A stretch of 64,000 nt of DNA from Escherichia coli (GCF_036503815.1 NZ_AP027764.1:992001-1056000); one strand, 5' to 3'; counted from the stretch's first letter, positions 18,747-28,001 are shown. The notes: generated by a model from the letters alone, not told the origin. Numbers and translations: made by a program.

Positions 18747-18929
18747 TCTGTCAGTGTTACGGAAAATACCTGTTGGTTCAAGTGGCGACGTGTTTTCATC
18801 GTGGGAATGTGAGCCAAACGCAAATAAGTAAGACAAAAAAAGAGATTGCAAACCTTTGGTTACACTTTGCGAAACGCTGTTGCGATTGACCGCTGGTGGC
18901 GTTTGGCTTCAGGTTGCTAAAGTGGTGAT

Positions 18930-19011
18930 CCCAGAGGTATTGATAGGTGAAGTCAACTTCGGGTTGAGCACATGAATTACACCAGCCTGCGCAGATGCGC
19001 AGGTTTTTTTT
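18930..19011 (+). ncRNA. omrB: OmrB small RNA
   Basis: 82-nt sRNA. Its 5' end CCCAGAGGTATTGAT is shared with OmrA and is the seed that pairs with outer-membrane protein mRNAs (ompT, cirA, fecA, csgD and others). It ends in a terminator stem gcctgcgca-gat-gcgcaggt with a T run. The middle differs from OmrA. Known to be induced by OmpR and to use Hfq. Confidence 0.93.
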
Positions 19012-19126
19012 TGCCGGTCATCAATCTGTAACAGTAACCGACAATTTACACACCTCGTTGCATTTCCCTTCATTCCTTTGCGTTTTCTCGCTGGCGAAGA
19101 GTCGTTGTGCAGACCACAATCAAGAT

Positions 19127-19214
19127 CCCAGAGGTATTGATTGGTGAGATTATTCGGTACGCTCTTCGTACCCTGTCTCTTGCACCAACCTGCGCGGATG
19201 CGCAGGTTTTTTTT
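19127..19214 (+). ncRNA. omrA: OmrA small RNA
   Basis: 88-nt sRNA, twin of OmrB 115 bp downstream of it. It has the same 5' seed and the same terminator (acctgcgcg-gat-gcgcaggt plus eight T), with a different central hairpin ggtacgctcttcgtacc. It is OmpR-activated and Hfq-dependent. The order omrB-omrA-aas on one strand matches K-12. Confidence 0.93.
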
Positions 19215-19301
19215 CGCATCTAATTTACTGTCGCTCGCGTCCTTTATCTCGTGTAATCTCCCTCCATTCGCTTTTACTGAATCAGAGCAAAGGGAGTTGG
19301 A

Positions 19302-21461
19302 ATGCTTTTTAGCTTTTTTCGAAATTTGTGCCGTGTTTTGTATCGCGTTCGCGTTACGGGTGACACCAAGGCACTGAAGGGCGAGCGCGTTCTAATTACG
19401 CCTAATCACGTTTCTTTTATTGATGGCATACTGCTGGCATTGTTTTTACCCGTACGTCCGGTATTTGCCGTTTACACCTCAATAAGCCAACAGTGGTATA
19501 TGCGTTGGCTGAAATCATTTATCGACTTTGTTCCTCTCGACCCGACGCAACCTATGGCGATTAAACATCTGGTACGTCTGGTGGAACAGGGCCGACCAGT
19601 GGTGATTTTCCCTGAAGGACGCATCACCACCACTGGCTCGCTGATGAAAATCTACGATGGCGCGGGATTTGTCGCGGCGAAGTCTGGTGCAACGGTTATT
19701 CCTGTGCGTATTGAAGGGGCGGAACTTACGCACTTCAGCCGCCTGAAAGGTCTGGTTAAACGTCGCTTGTTTCCGCAAATTACTCTGCATATTTTGCCAC
19801 CAACGCAGGTGGAGATGCCGGATGCGCCGCGTGCCCGTGACCGTCGCAAAATCGCTGGCGAAATGCTGCATCAAATATTGATGGAAGCGCGTATGGCGGT
19901 GCGCCCGCGTGAAACGCTGTACGAATCTTTACTGAGCGCAATGTACCGCTTCGGAGCCGGGAAGAAATGTGTCGAAGACGTCAACTTTACCCCGGACTCC
20001 TATCGCAAATTGCTTACGAAAACGCTGTTTGTTGGACGCATCCTTGAAAAATACAGTGTTGAAGGCGAACGCATCGGCTTAATGCTGCCCAATGCAGGCA
20101 TCAGTGCGGCAGTGATTTTTGGGGCCATCGCCCGTCGCCGCATTCCCGCAATGATGAACTACACCGCCGGGGTAAAAGGGCTGACCAGCGCTATTACGGC
20201 GGCTGAAATCAAAACCATCTTCACTTCCCGCCAGTTTCTCGATAAAGGCAAACTCTGGCATCTGCCGGAGCAACTTACTCAGGTGCGCTGGGTCTATCTG
20301 GAAGATTTAAAAGCAGATGTCACCACTGCTGACAAAATATGGATCTTTGCCCATCTGTTGATGCCGCGTCTGGCACAGGTAAAACAGCAGCCGGAAGAAG
20401 AGGCGCTGATCCTCTTTACCTCCGGTTCTGAAGGCCATCCGAAAGGCGTCGTCCATAGCCATAAAAGCATTCTGGCGAACGTCGAGCAGATTAAAACGAT
20501 TGCCGACTTCACCACCAACGATCGCTTTATGTCGGCGTTACCGCTGTTTCACTCCTTTGGGCTGACGGTAGGCCTGTTTACGCCACTGCTCACAGGTGCA
20601 GAAGTGTTCCTTTATCCAAGCCCGCTGCATTACCGCATTGTGCCGGAGTTGGTGTATGACCGCAGTTGCACCGTGTTGTTCGGTACCTCGACTTTCCTCG
20701 GTCACTACGCGCGCTTTGCCAACCCGTATGACTTCTATCGTCTACGCTATGTGGTGGCAGGCGCAGAAAAACTACAAGAAAGTACTAAACAGCTTTGGCA
20801 GGATAAATTTGGCCTGCGCATCCTTGAAGGCTACGGTGTGACCGAATGCGCGCCTGTCGTTTCTATCAACGTACCGATGGCGGCGAAACCCGGTACGGTA
20901 GGGCGTATTCTACCAGGAATGGATGCGCGCCTGTTGTCGGTTCCTGGTATCGAAGAGGGCGGACGCCTGCAACTGAAAGGGCCGAACATAATGAACGGCT
21001 ATCTCCGGGTGGAGAAGCCAGGTGTACTGGAAGTGCCCACCGCCGAGAATGTTCGCGGCGAAATGGAGCGCGGCTGGTATGACACTGGCGATATCGTGCG
21101 TTTTGACGAGCAGGGCTTTGTGCAGATTCAGGGCCGCGCAAAACGCTTTGCCAAAATTGCAGGCGAAATGGTGTCGCTGGAAATGGTGGAACAACTGGCA
21201 CTTGGTGTTTCGCCAGATAAAGTCCATGCCACTGCGATTAAGAGCGATGCCAGCAAAGGCGAGGCACTGGTGCTTTTCACCACAGATAACGAACTGACGC
21301 GCGATAAGTTGCAACAGTACGCCCGCGAGCACGGCGTGCCGGAGCTTGCTGTACCGCGCGATATTCGCTATCTGAAACAGATGCCATTGTTGGGTAGCGG
21401 CAAACCTGACTTCGTCACGTTGAAAAGCTGGGTAGACGAAGCGGAACAACAAGATGAGTGA
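19302..21461 (+). CDS. aas: Aas, 2-acyl-glycerophosphoethanolamine acyltransferase / acyl-ACP synthetase
   Basis: 719 residues, a natural fusion. The N-terminal PlsC-type acyltransferase has the H-x4-D motif (NHVSFID, His36/Asp41) and FPEGR. The C-terminal adenylating domain has the AMP-binding loop LFTSGSEGHPKG near residue 370 and YDTGD later. It re-acylates lysophosphatidylethanolamine at the inner membrane using ACP-bound fatty acid. Start ATG follows AAAGGGAG. The stop overlaps the lplT start, coupling enzyme to flippase. Confidence 0.97.
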   Translation: MLFSFFRNLCRVLYRVRVTGDTKALKGERVLITPNHVSFIDGILLALFLPVRPVFAVYTSISQQWYMRWLKSFIDFVPLDPTQPMAIKHLVRLVEQGRPVVIFPEGRITTTGSLMKIYDGAGFVAAKSGATVIPVRIEGAELTHFSRLKGLVKRRLFPQITLHILPPTQVEMPDAPRARDRRKIAGEMLHQILMEARMAVRPRETLYESLLSAMYRFGAGKKCVEDVNFTPDSYRKLLTKTLFVGRILEKYSVEGERIGLMLPNAGISAAVIFGAIARRRIPAMMNYTAGVKGLTSAITAAEIKTIFTSRQFLDKGKLWHLPEQLTQVRWVYLEDLKADVTTADKIWIFAHLLMPRLAQVKQQPEEEALILFTSGSEGHPKGVVHSHKSILANVEQIKTIADFTTNDRFMSALPLFHSFGLTVGLFTPLLTGAEVFLYPSPLHYRIVPELVYDRSCTVLFGTSTFLGHYARFANPYDFYRLRYVVAGAEKLQESTKQLWQDKFGLRILEGYGVTECAPVVSINVPMAAKPGTVGRILPGMDARLLSVPGIEEGGRLQLKGPNIMNGYLRVEKPGVLEVPTAENVRGEMERGWYDTGDIVRFDEQGFVQIQGRAKRFAKIAGEMVSLEMVEQLALGVSPDKVHATAIKSDASKGEALVLFTTDNELTRDKLQQYAREHGVPELAVPRDIRYLKQMPLLGSGKPDFVTLKSWVDEAEQQDE

Positions 21462-22647
21462 GTCAGTGCACACTAACACTTCGTTGTGGTCGAAGGGGAT
21501 GAAAGCGGTTATCGTGGCGCAGTTTCTCTCTGCGTTTGGCGATAACGCGCTGCTGTTTGCCACTCTGGCGTTACTGAAAGCGCAGTTCTATCCGGAGTGG
21601 AGCCAGCCCATCCTGCAAATGGTGTTTGTAGGTGCTTACATTCTGTTTGCGCCGTTTGTCGGGCAGGTGGCGGATAGCTTCGCCAAAGGCCGGGTGATGA
21701 TGTTTGCCAACGGCCTGAAGCTACTGGGCGCAGCCAGTATCTGCTTTGGTATCAATCCGTTTCTCGGCTATACGCTGGTGGGTGTTGGTGCTGCAGCCTA
21801 TTCACCGGCGAAATACGGTATTCTCGGCGAATTAACCACGGGTAGTAAGTTAGTAAAAGCTAACGGTTTAATGGAAGCGTCTACCATAGCGGCGATTTTG
21901 CTCGGTTCCGTAGCTGGTGGTGTTCTGGCTGACTGGCATGTCCTGATCGCCCTGGCCGCATGCGCACTGGCCTACGGTGGCGCGGTCGTTGCCAATATCT
22001 ACATTCCCAAACTGGCGGCGGCGCGTCCGGGGCAGTCCTGGAATCTCATCAGCATGACCCGCAGTTTCCTGAATGCCTGCACCTCGCTATGGCGCAATGG
22101 TGAAACGCGTTTTTCGCTGGTGGGCACCAGTTTATTCTGGGGAGCGGGTGTCACGCTGCGTTTCCTGTTGGTGCTGTGGGTACCGGTGGCGCTGGGTATT
22201 ACCGATAACGCTACGCCGACCTATCTCAACGCGATGGTAGCGATTGGTATCGTGGTTGGTGCAGGTACGGCAGCGAAGTTAGTTACGCTGGAAACCGTGT
22301 CACGCTGTATGCCAGCCGGGATTTTGATTGGCGTGGTGGTACTGATTTTCTCCCTGCAACACGAGCTGCTGCCAGCCTATGCTTTGTTGATGCTGATTGG
22401 CGTGCTGGGAGGCTTTTTTGTCGTTCCGCTCAATGCGTTGCTACAGGAGCGGGGTAAAAAAAGCGTCGGGGCGGGGAATGCAATTGCAGTACAAAACCTT
22501 GGCGAAAACAGCGCCATGTTGTTGATGCTGGGCATTTACTCGCTGGCGGTAATGGTAGGCATCCCGGTCGTGCCCATTGGCATTGGCTTCGGTGCGCTAT
22601 TTGCGCTGGCAATAACGGCGCTGTGGATCTGGCAGCGCCGTCATTAA
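21454..22647 (+). CDS. lplT: LplT, lysophospholipid transporter
   Basis: 397 residues, major facilitator superfamily, about 12 helices. It moves lyso-PE across the inner membrane to Aas. The start codon lies inside the last codons of aas (8-bp overlap), so the two are co-translated. A motif typical of the group, FGDNALLFATLALL, is in helix 1. Followed by a hairpin shared with the convergent MuiA-like gene. Confidence 0.96.
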   Translation: MSESVHTNTSLWSKGMKAVIVAQFLSAFGDNALLFATLALLKAQFYPEWSQPILQMVFVGAYILFAPFVGQVADSFAKGRVMMFANGLKLLGAASICFGINPFLGYTLVGVGAAAYSPAKYGILGELTTGSKLVKANGLMEASTIAAILLGSVAGGVLADWHVLIALAACALAYGGAVVANIYIPKLAAARPGQSWNLISMTRSFLNACTSLWRNGETRFSLVGTSLFWGAGVTLRFLLVLWVPVALGITDNATPTYLNAMVAIGIVVGAGTAAKLVTLETVSRCMPAGILIGVVVLIFSLQHELLPAYALLMLIGVLGGFFVVPLNALLQERGKKSVGAGNAIAVQNLGENSAMLLMLGIYSLAVMVGIPVVPIGIGFGALFALAITALWIWQRRH

Positions 22648-22650
22648 GCT

Positions 22651-22683
22651 TTCACCAGATGGCATATTCAGCCATCTGGTGAA
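22651..22683. terminator. Hairpin between convergent lplT and muiA-like gene
   Basis: Perfect 13-bp stem ttcaccagatggc / gccatctggtgaa with a 7-nt loop, placed between two stop codons 38 bp apart. No long T tract on either side. Confidence 0.55.
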
Positions 22684-22685
22684 GA

Positions 22686-24338
22686 TCACATTCCCGAAGG
22701 GTGCATACCTTTCGGATACTTCACGCTGTATGAGAATGGCAGACTCACGTTCTCTTTGCCTGACAGTTTCAGCGTCCAGGACAGTTCACCCGTTTTCGCA
22801 TCAAACTGTGCCTGGCCATATTGCATTTTTTCCACCGTAATATCACTGTTAGCACTGACTGGGATCTGGTCGAGTAGAGTGATATCCACCGCTTCGCCGT
22901 AGCTGTTCTTTACATTGAGGGTGTAACTGAAGTTGCGTACCGCGCTGTCGTTAAAGATAGATAACGCATTCTCTTTTTTGAGTACGGCTTTACGCTGAAT
23001 AATCAGCTTAGGATCGCGGTTAAGCTGAATATCCAGCGACTTACCATCTTCTGGCGGCTGCAAATAGCCCACGCCGGTACGGTTGTTACCAAAGAAGATC
23101 TGACTTTCGCCGGGGATTAAATTTAACTGTTCCCACTCTTTAATTTGCACCTGGAGATACGCGTCATTACTGATCTTCGGAATAGCAAAGAAGCGATATT
23201 TACCGCTGACCGACTCTTCCTTAATGACCACCGTGCGCGCGGTATTATCGCTGTCGATTTGCCACGGCAGCGAAAGCGCATAGCGGACATTTTGCGCAGT
23301 GAAACTTTCTGGTCGAGCCGAAGCTGGCACTGCCTGTTCGGCATACTTGCGCCCGGCTTGTCGCTCCCTTGTTTTTTGCATCTCTGCCTTCAGGGTTTTC
23401 TGCAATTCTGAGGCATCCTGGTTAGACGAATATTCCGAACGCTGTTCCATCACGGGTGATGCTGAAAGCGAGCCGCTTACACCACCATACTCCGGAACAT
23501 CCACATACAGGGTTTCCAGGTGTGGCAACGTAAGATGAGTATCAGGTTCACTGGTCGAGAGCACGAGATTAACGCCTTTCCAGGGCAACCCCGTATACTG
23601 GCGAATATTAGCCTTGTAAACCAGACGCAGCGGCTGGTTTATGGCAGTGGCGTGAATATCATAGATCGGCGTCCAGGTAGCATCAGGGGTCATATAACGT
23701 ACCACCGCTTTCGCTGTGACGGCTTTTGGGGCATAGACCTTAGCGATGATAACCTGCGGATCATCGGCTGCCTCTGAATCACCGTTACTCATACTCTCTC
23801 GTTGCTCCAACTTTTCAATTTCAAGCTGGTTATCAGCAAGTTTCTGCGTCAACTCATTGTCGGCTCGTAATAACTCACCATTTTTCTCTTTCACCATTTG
23901 CAGATACTTGCCAACTTCGGCGGCACTTTTATTTGTTAATGTGCTATTTGCCTCTAATACCTTAATTTGAGCCGCGATATTGTTTTTCTCGGCGGTCAGT
24001 TTTGCCTGTTCCACCTTTGCTGCTTTTAACTGTTGCTGAATATCTGACGGCAGCGCATTCGGCTGTGTTTCCATTAGCGCGATACGTGAGGAAAGCACAG
24101 TCACTCCGTTATCGATAGAAATGGCGATGCTGTCGTCGGTTACCGAATTGGCGATATTAGTGAAAATAATTTCGCTTTCACCTGCCGGTAAGTTGAGTGT
24201 CTCTTCACCTTGTAGGCTGGCACCATGCAGATAAACAGTGACGTCTTTGAGTGTTAGCGGTTGAGTTAACTGCGCCCCCCAAGCGGAGGACAGGCACCCG
24301 GTAAGCAACATGACGAGGGGAATAGGTTTGAAAATCAA
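22686..24338 (-). CDS. Exported MuiA / DUF4139-type protein
   Basis: 550 residues from the ATG at 24338, with AAGGA six bases upstream; a TTG start 18 bp earlier is unlikely. A signal peptide is followed by an N-terminal DUF4140-like domain (VYLHGASLQGEETLNLPAGE). Next come a long coiled coil (about residues 75-165, Lys/Gln/Glu-rich) and a C-terminal DUF4139-like beta domain. The signal contains LTGC, so lipidation is possible, although AWGA-Q looks like an ordinary cleavage site. The family is named after a mucoidy inhibitor, but its function is unclear. It sits between lplT and tas, where I do not recall a gene in K-12. Confidence 0.8.
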   Translation of the reverse strand: MIFKPIPLVMLLTGCLSSAWGAQLTQPLTLKDVTVYLHGASLQGEETLNLPAGESEIIFTNIANSVTDDSIAISIDNGVTVLSSRIALMETQPNALPSDIQQQLKAAKVEQAKLTAEKNNIAAQIKVLEANSTLTNKSAAEVGKYLQMVKEKNGELLRADNELTQKLADNQLEIEKLEQRESMSNGDSEAADDPQVIIAKVYAPKAVTAKAVVRYMTPDATWTPIYDIHATAINQPLRLVYKANIRQYTGLPWKGVNLVLSTSEPDTHLTLPHLETLYVDVPEYGGVSGSLSASPVMEQRSEYSSNQDASELQKTLKAEMQKTRERQAGRKYAEQAVPASARPESFTAQNVRYALSLPWQIDSDNTARTVVIKEESVSGKYRFFAIPKISNDAYLQVQIKEWEQLNLIPGESQIFFGNNRTGVGYLQPPEDGKSLDIQLNRDPKLIIQRKAVLKKENALSIFNDSAVRNFSYTLNVKNSYGEAVDITLLDQIPVSANSDITVEKMQYGQAQFDAKTGELSWTLKLSGKENVSLPFSYSVKYPKGMHPSGM

Positions 24339-24460
24339 CATGGTTATCCTTAACAATGGGCACAGACATTGAAACGCGCGCTGGCGTTGGCCAAAGGAGT
24401 CTATTGCTCTTTGTCAGGAAAGATGTGGCGAAAAGTAGTGAATATATTCTGAAAAGTGGG

Positions 24461-24492
24461 GAAAAGAGACGCCTGGTGCAAAACACCAGGCG
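24461..24492 (-). terminator. tas terminator
   Basis: Nine-bp stem cgcctggtg / caccaggcg (24470-24492) with a TCTCTTTTCC tail on the minus strand, immediately after the tas stop. Confidence 0.75.
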
Positions 24493-24498
24493 AAAGGA

Positions 24499-25539
24499 TC
24501 ACGGTGCCGGATAAGTATAAACCTGATGCACCGCTTCAATTTCAGCTAATACGTCTTCGCTTAACTCCAGATGCAAACTTTCGACGTTAGTTTTCAGCTG
24601 CTCCATCGTGGTTGCGCCCAGCAGAGTGCTGGCAACAAACGGTTGACGGCGTACAAAAGCGAGCGCCATCTGAGCAGGATCCAGGCCATGACGTCTGGCG
24701 ATATCGACATACGCCGCGACGGCTTTTTGCGTTTGCTCACCGCTATAGCGAGTGAAGCGGCTAAAGAGCGTATTACGTGCGCCAGCAGGTTTTGCACCGT
24801 TGAGGTATTTCCCGGTCAGCGTGCCGAAACCCAGACACGAATAGGCCAGCAGCTCGACCCCTTCATACTGGCTGACTTCTGCCAGACCCACTTCAAAACT
24901 GCGGTTTAACAGACTGTAGGGGTTCTGAATGGTGACAATACGCGGCAGATCGTGTTTGTCCGCCAGATGCAGGTAGCGCATTACGCCAAATGCAGTTTCG
25001 TTCGACACGCCGATATAACGAATTTTTCCCGCGCGTTGGTACTCTGCCAGTGCGTCCAGCGTATCCAGCAGCGAAACCGCAGGGGCAGAATCTGTCCAGC
25101 TATAACCGAGTTTGCCGAAGCAGTTGGTTGGGCGCTGCGGCCAGTGCACCTGATAAAGATCGAGGTAATCAGTCTGCAGGCGCTTGAGGCTGTCATGCAG
25201 AGCTTCGCGGATATTCTTCCGATCCAGCGCCTGATCCGGGCGGATGCCCTTGTCATTATTGCGCGACGGTCCGCTCACTTTGGAAGCGATAATTAACTTT
25301 TCGCGGCTGCCATGTTTTGCCAGCCAGTTACCGACGTAGGTTTCGGTTAACCCTTGCGTTTCGGGGCGCGGCGGCACTGGGTACATTTCGGCAACGTCGA
25401 TAAGGTTAATGCCCTGAGCGACGGCATAGTCGAGTTGTGCGTGGGCGTCGGCTTCGCTGTTCTGTTCACCAAACGTCATCGTGCCAAGCCCCAGCGTGCT
25501 GACTTCCAGCGAACTGTGGGGTATACGGTGATATTGCAT
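24499..25539 (-). CDS. tas: Tas, aldo-keto reductase
   Basis: 346 residues, aldo-keto reductase of the Kv-beta-like group. Start MQYHRIPHSSLEVSTLGLGT. The catalytic tetrad is seen as Asp in DVAEMYP with Tyr just after, Lys in ASKVSG and His in QVHWPQ. C-terminal residues LLGATTMEQLKTN bind NADPH. K-12 Tas is known as a suppressor of tyrosine auxotrophy when overexpressed. Its physiological substrate is unknown. Confidence 0.95.
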   Translation of the reverse strand: MQYHRIPHSSLEVSTLGLGTMTFGEQNSEADAHAQLDYAVAQGINLIDVAEMYPVPPRPETQGLTETYVGNWLAKHGSREKLIIASKVSGPSRNNDKGIRPDQALDRKNIREALHDSLKRLQTDYLDLYQVHWPQRPTNCFGKLGYSWTDSAPAVSLLDTLDALAEYQRAGKIRYIGVSNETAFGVMRYLHLADKHDLPRIVTIQNPYSLLNRSFEVGLAEVSQYEGVELLAYSCLGFGTLTGKYLNGAKPAGARNTLFSRFTRYSGEQTQKAVAAYVDIARRHGLDPAQMALAFVRRQPFVASTLLGATTMEQLKTNVESLHLELSEDVLAEIEAVHQVYTYPAP

Positions 25540-25608
25540 AGCCGTTTCCTTTTTATAATCACGACATAAGGAATATAAAAATGGCAGAGGGAAGGGAAAA
25601 GGGAAAGC

Positions 25609-25641
25609 GAAAAATCTTAAGGCCAGCCGGATGCTGACCTT
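25609..25641 (-). terminator. ygdR terminator
   Basis: Nine-bp stem with one G-T pair (25619-25627 / 25633-25641) and AAGATTTTTC following on the minus strand, six bases beyond the ygdR stop. Confidence 0.7.
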
Positions 25642-25646
25642 ATTTT

Positions 25647-25865
25647 TTAACGTTCAATAATTTGCGAAACATCATCACGGTTAATTTGCATCGCGTTACC
25701 TTGCTGATCGTGATAACTCACCAGCCCGGTATCATCATCAATTTCAGGTTTTCCATCGGTCAAAATCATACGGCCATCTTTGGTCGCCATGACGTAATCA
25801 CTGGAACACCCGGAAACAGCAAACGCCAGTCCGACTGCAGAAATTATTACTGCCCATTTTTTCAT
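25647..25865 (-). CDS. ygdR: YgdR, small lipoprotein (DUF903)
   Basis: 72 residues with a lipoprotein signal ending AVSGC (lipidated Cys20). The mature part is an SH3-like beta fold of about 52 residues ([20 protein letters not shown]...). It is a paralogue of YgdI, which is also in this window (59495). Residue after the lipid Cys is Ser, so it is probably sorted to the outer membrane. Function unknown. Confidence 0.93.
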
Positions 25866-25970
25866 CCGGTTATCCTCATTTGGCCCACCTATGATAATAG
25901 TCTGTTTATAAATGGACGTTATATATCTTGAAAGCAGGAAAATCTTAAATTGTGAGGCTAACAGGAGTGA

Positions 25971-25996
25971 GTACGCTCTCCTGCAGGAGAGCGTAC
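25971..25996. repeat. 26-bp perfect palindrome after ygdQ
   Basis: gtacgctctcctg and its exact complement meet with no spacer, six bases beyond the ygdQ stop. There is no T tract, so it is a weak terminator candidate or a protein site. Confidence 0.5.
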
Positions 25997-26002
25997 GGAG
26001 TA

Positions 26003-26716
26003 TCAGAGCGGATTCTTTTTGTTGCGAATCAGGTTGAGGCTTTCAACCGCAATAGAGAAGAACATCGCGAAGTAGATGTAACCTTTCGGTACGTGGATGT
26101 CGAAACTTTCCAGAATCAGGGTAAAGCCCACCAGAATCAGGAAAGAGAGCGCCAGCATTTTTACCGAAGGATGGCGTTCGACAAAATCACCAATCGAGCG
26201 CGCGGCAAACATCATCACGCCTACGGCAATCACCACGGCTGCCATCATAATAAACAGGTGATCTGACAGACCCACAGCGGTAATCACCGAGTCGAGGCTG
26301 AAGATAATATCCAGCAGCATAATCTGCACGATAGCGCCGAGGAATGATGAAACGCGTGTTTTCAGCCCTTCTTCTTCACCTTCAATGGATTCGTGGATTT
26401 CCTTGCTGGCTTTCCAGATAAGGAACAAGCCACCCAGAAGCAGAATCAAATCACGGGCGGAAATTTCCTGGCTGAATATTGTAAAAAGCGGATTTGTCAG
26501 GCGCGTAACCCAGGCGATTGATGCCAGCAGCGCCAGACGCATAACCATGGCTCCCGCCAACCCCAGACGGCGCGCATGTGCACGTTGTGCTGTGGGGAGC
26601 TTTGCCACCACCAGAGAAAGAAAAATAATATTGTCGATCCCAAGAACGATCTCCAGCAGCGTCAGCGTACCGAGCGCAAGCCAGGCGTTAGGATCGGTTA
26701 TCCATGCAAATAACAT
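26003..26716 (-). CDS. ygdQ: YgdQ, TerC-family inner-membrane protein
   Basis: 237 residues, about seven membrane helices. The TerC motif [16 protein letters not shown] with acidic residues in the first helices and a second acidic repeat, [16 protein letters not shown], is characteristic of the family, which is linked to metal-ion transport (tellurite resistance, manganese). It has no C-terminal CBS domain. The specific substrate is unknown. It is on the same strand as mutH, 68 bp downstream of it. Confidence 0.94.
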
Positions 26717-26784
26717 CTAAAAAGCCCTGCCAAAAAAATGAAGCGGTAATTATATGCCCGGAAAGCGGCAGGTCAAAGCGATGG

Positions 26785-27474
26785 CTACTGGATCAGAAAA
26801 TGACGGGCCAGTAGCGCACTGGTGAAATTCTTCTTCAAATAAAAGCCGCGCGGCAGCGTCAGAATCCGTTCGCCCCGGGCACCAATGGCTTCGGTAAGCG
26901 CTTTCGCATTCGCTGCTTTCGGTCGTATCTGTAAATATTCCCCGTGACGAGCGGTGATCCGCTCAACCTGACCGAGAACAATCATATCCATTAATTCTTC
27001 CCAGTCTTCGCGCAGTTGCCGGTCTTCCTCTTCATTCGGGCTCCATAGCAATGGTGATCCTACGCGGCGCTGCGCCAGTGGGATGCTACGTTCGCCTTCA
27101 ACCGGTATCCACAGCACGCGTTTGAGCTTGTGGCGCACGTGGCTGGTTTCCCAGGTCACTCCACTATTGCCCGTTAATGGGGCAACACAAACGAATGTTG
27201 TTTCCAGCGGACGCCCAAGACTATCCACAGGAATAGTTTTAAGTTCCACACCCAGAGCAGCAAAATCTTGTTCTGGTTTACTCCCTGCACTGGCACCTAG
27301 CCAGATCTCCAGCAACACGCCGATCCAGCCCTTATCGCGTTTTAAATTCTCCGGCGTAACCAGCCCGGCAAGTGCCGCCAGTTCACCCAGTGTATAACCG
27401 GAAAGTTGCTGTGCTTGCGCTAACAACTGTGCTTCTGTTTCGGGAGGAGAAAGCAGTGGGCGAGGTTGGGACAT
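26785..27474 (-). CDS. mutH: MutH, GATC-specific mismatch-repair endonuclease
   Basis: 229 residues. The catalytic residues Asp70, Glu77 and Lys79 are present (EQDFAALGVELKT), the D-x(n)-E-x-K motif of type II restriction-like nucleases. MutL activates it to nick the unmethylated strand at hemimethylated GATC sites. Start MSQPRPLLSP. The region upstream is the DnaA-box cluster DARS2. Confidence 0.97.
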   Translation of the reverse strand: MSQPRPLLSPPETEAQLLAQAQQLSGYTLGELAALAGLVTPENLKRDKGWIGVLLEIWLGASAGSKPEQDFAALGVELKTIPVDSLGRPLETTFVCVAPLTGNSGVTWETSHVRHKLKRVLWIPVEGERSIPLAQRRVGSPLLWSPNEEEDRQLREDWEELMDMIVLGQVERITARHGEYLQIRPKAANAKALTEAIGARGERILTLPRGFYLKKNFTSALLARHFLIQ

Positions 27475-27535
27475 GTCGTGATACCTTGATTAAAAAACAA
27501 ACAGCTGTTCTTTGCCGAATATTCGCAGTGTAACT

Positions 27536-28001
27536 TTTTCCACATGCGTTATTCAATTCTATGATTTATATTGCTTTTTAGATTGTCGGTAATCGAGTTG
27601 CGCAACACTGCAACGGGTTTTCCAAATCTGGTCACTGAAAATAAACAGGATCTTACACCATGTTATCCACAGAAAGCTGGGATAACTGTGAAAAACCTCC
27701 ACTACTGTTTCCATTTACAGCCTTGACGTGCGACGAAACTCCAGTTTTTAGTGGTTCAGTGCTTAACTTAGTGGCACATTCTGTGGATAAATACGGCGTT
27801 GGTTGATCTTTCGCCAACCTGTAAATGAGAGGTGTGACCTGGGTCACGAATTACTCCTTTTTATTACTTAAATTACATGTAATACATTGACTAATAATGA
27901 TTATTTTAAAATGTCGATATCAGGCTTATTCAGAATGCTCCGGGTTTTCCCGTAGTAATTCCGTAGTTCTTCACAACTCTATCCACAGAAAAGGTGAATA
28001 A
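27536..28001. promoter_or_regulatory. DARS2, DnaA-reactivating sequence (DnaA-box cluster)
   Basis: The mutH-rppH gap is where DARS2 of E. coli has been described; it promotes ADP-to-ATP exchange on DnaA. Visible DnaA boxes: TTTTCCACA (27536-27544), TTATCCACA (27663-27671) and its complement TGTGGATAA (27782-27790), all consensus matches. A tight group with one mismatch each follows: TTCTTCACA (27967-27975), CTATCCACA (27979-27987) and inverted GGTGAATAA (27993-28001). The last group looks like the core. IHF and Fis sites are expected, but I could not place them. Confidence 0.75.
27660..27806 (+). CDS. ygdT: YgdT, 48-residue predicted protein inside DARS2
   Basis: An ORF of 48 codons starting MLSTESWDNCEKPPLLF matches my memory of the annotated K-12 ygdT. 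It has no good ribosome site. Codons 2-4 are a perfect DnaA box and codons near the end contain the inverted box, so the frame may be incidental to the regulatory DNA. No domain is visible. Confidence 0.45.
   Translation: MLSTESWDNCEKPPLLFPFTALTCDETPVFSGSVLNLVAHSVDKYGVG

Noticed and set aside
19141..19377. 78-codon ORF overlapping omrA and the start of aas
   Set aside because: It reads through the OmrA sRNA and its terminator.
24339..24356. TTG start for the MuiA-like gene
   Set aside because: The ATG at 24338 has AAGGA at good spacing; the extension would include the ribosome site itself.
27653..27847. 64-codon minus-strand ORF in the mutH-rppH gap
   Set aside because: Antisense to ygdT and the DnaA boxes, no ribosome site, no family.
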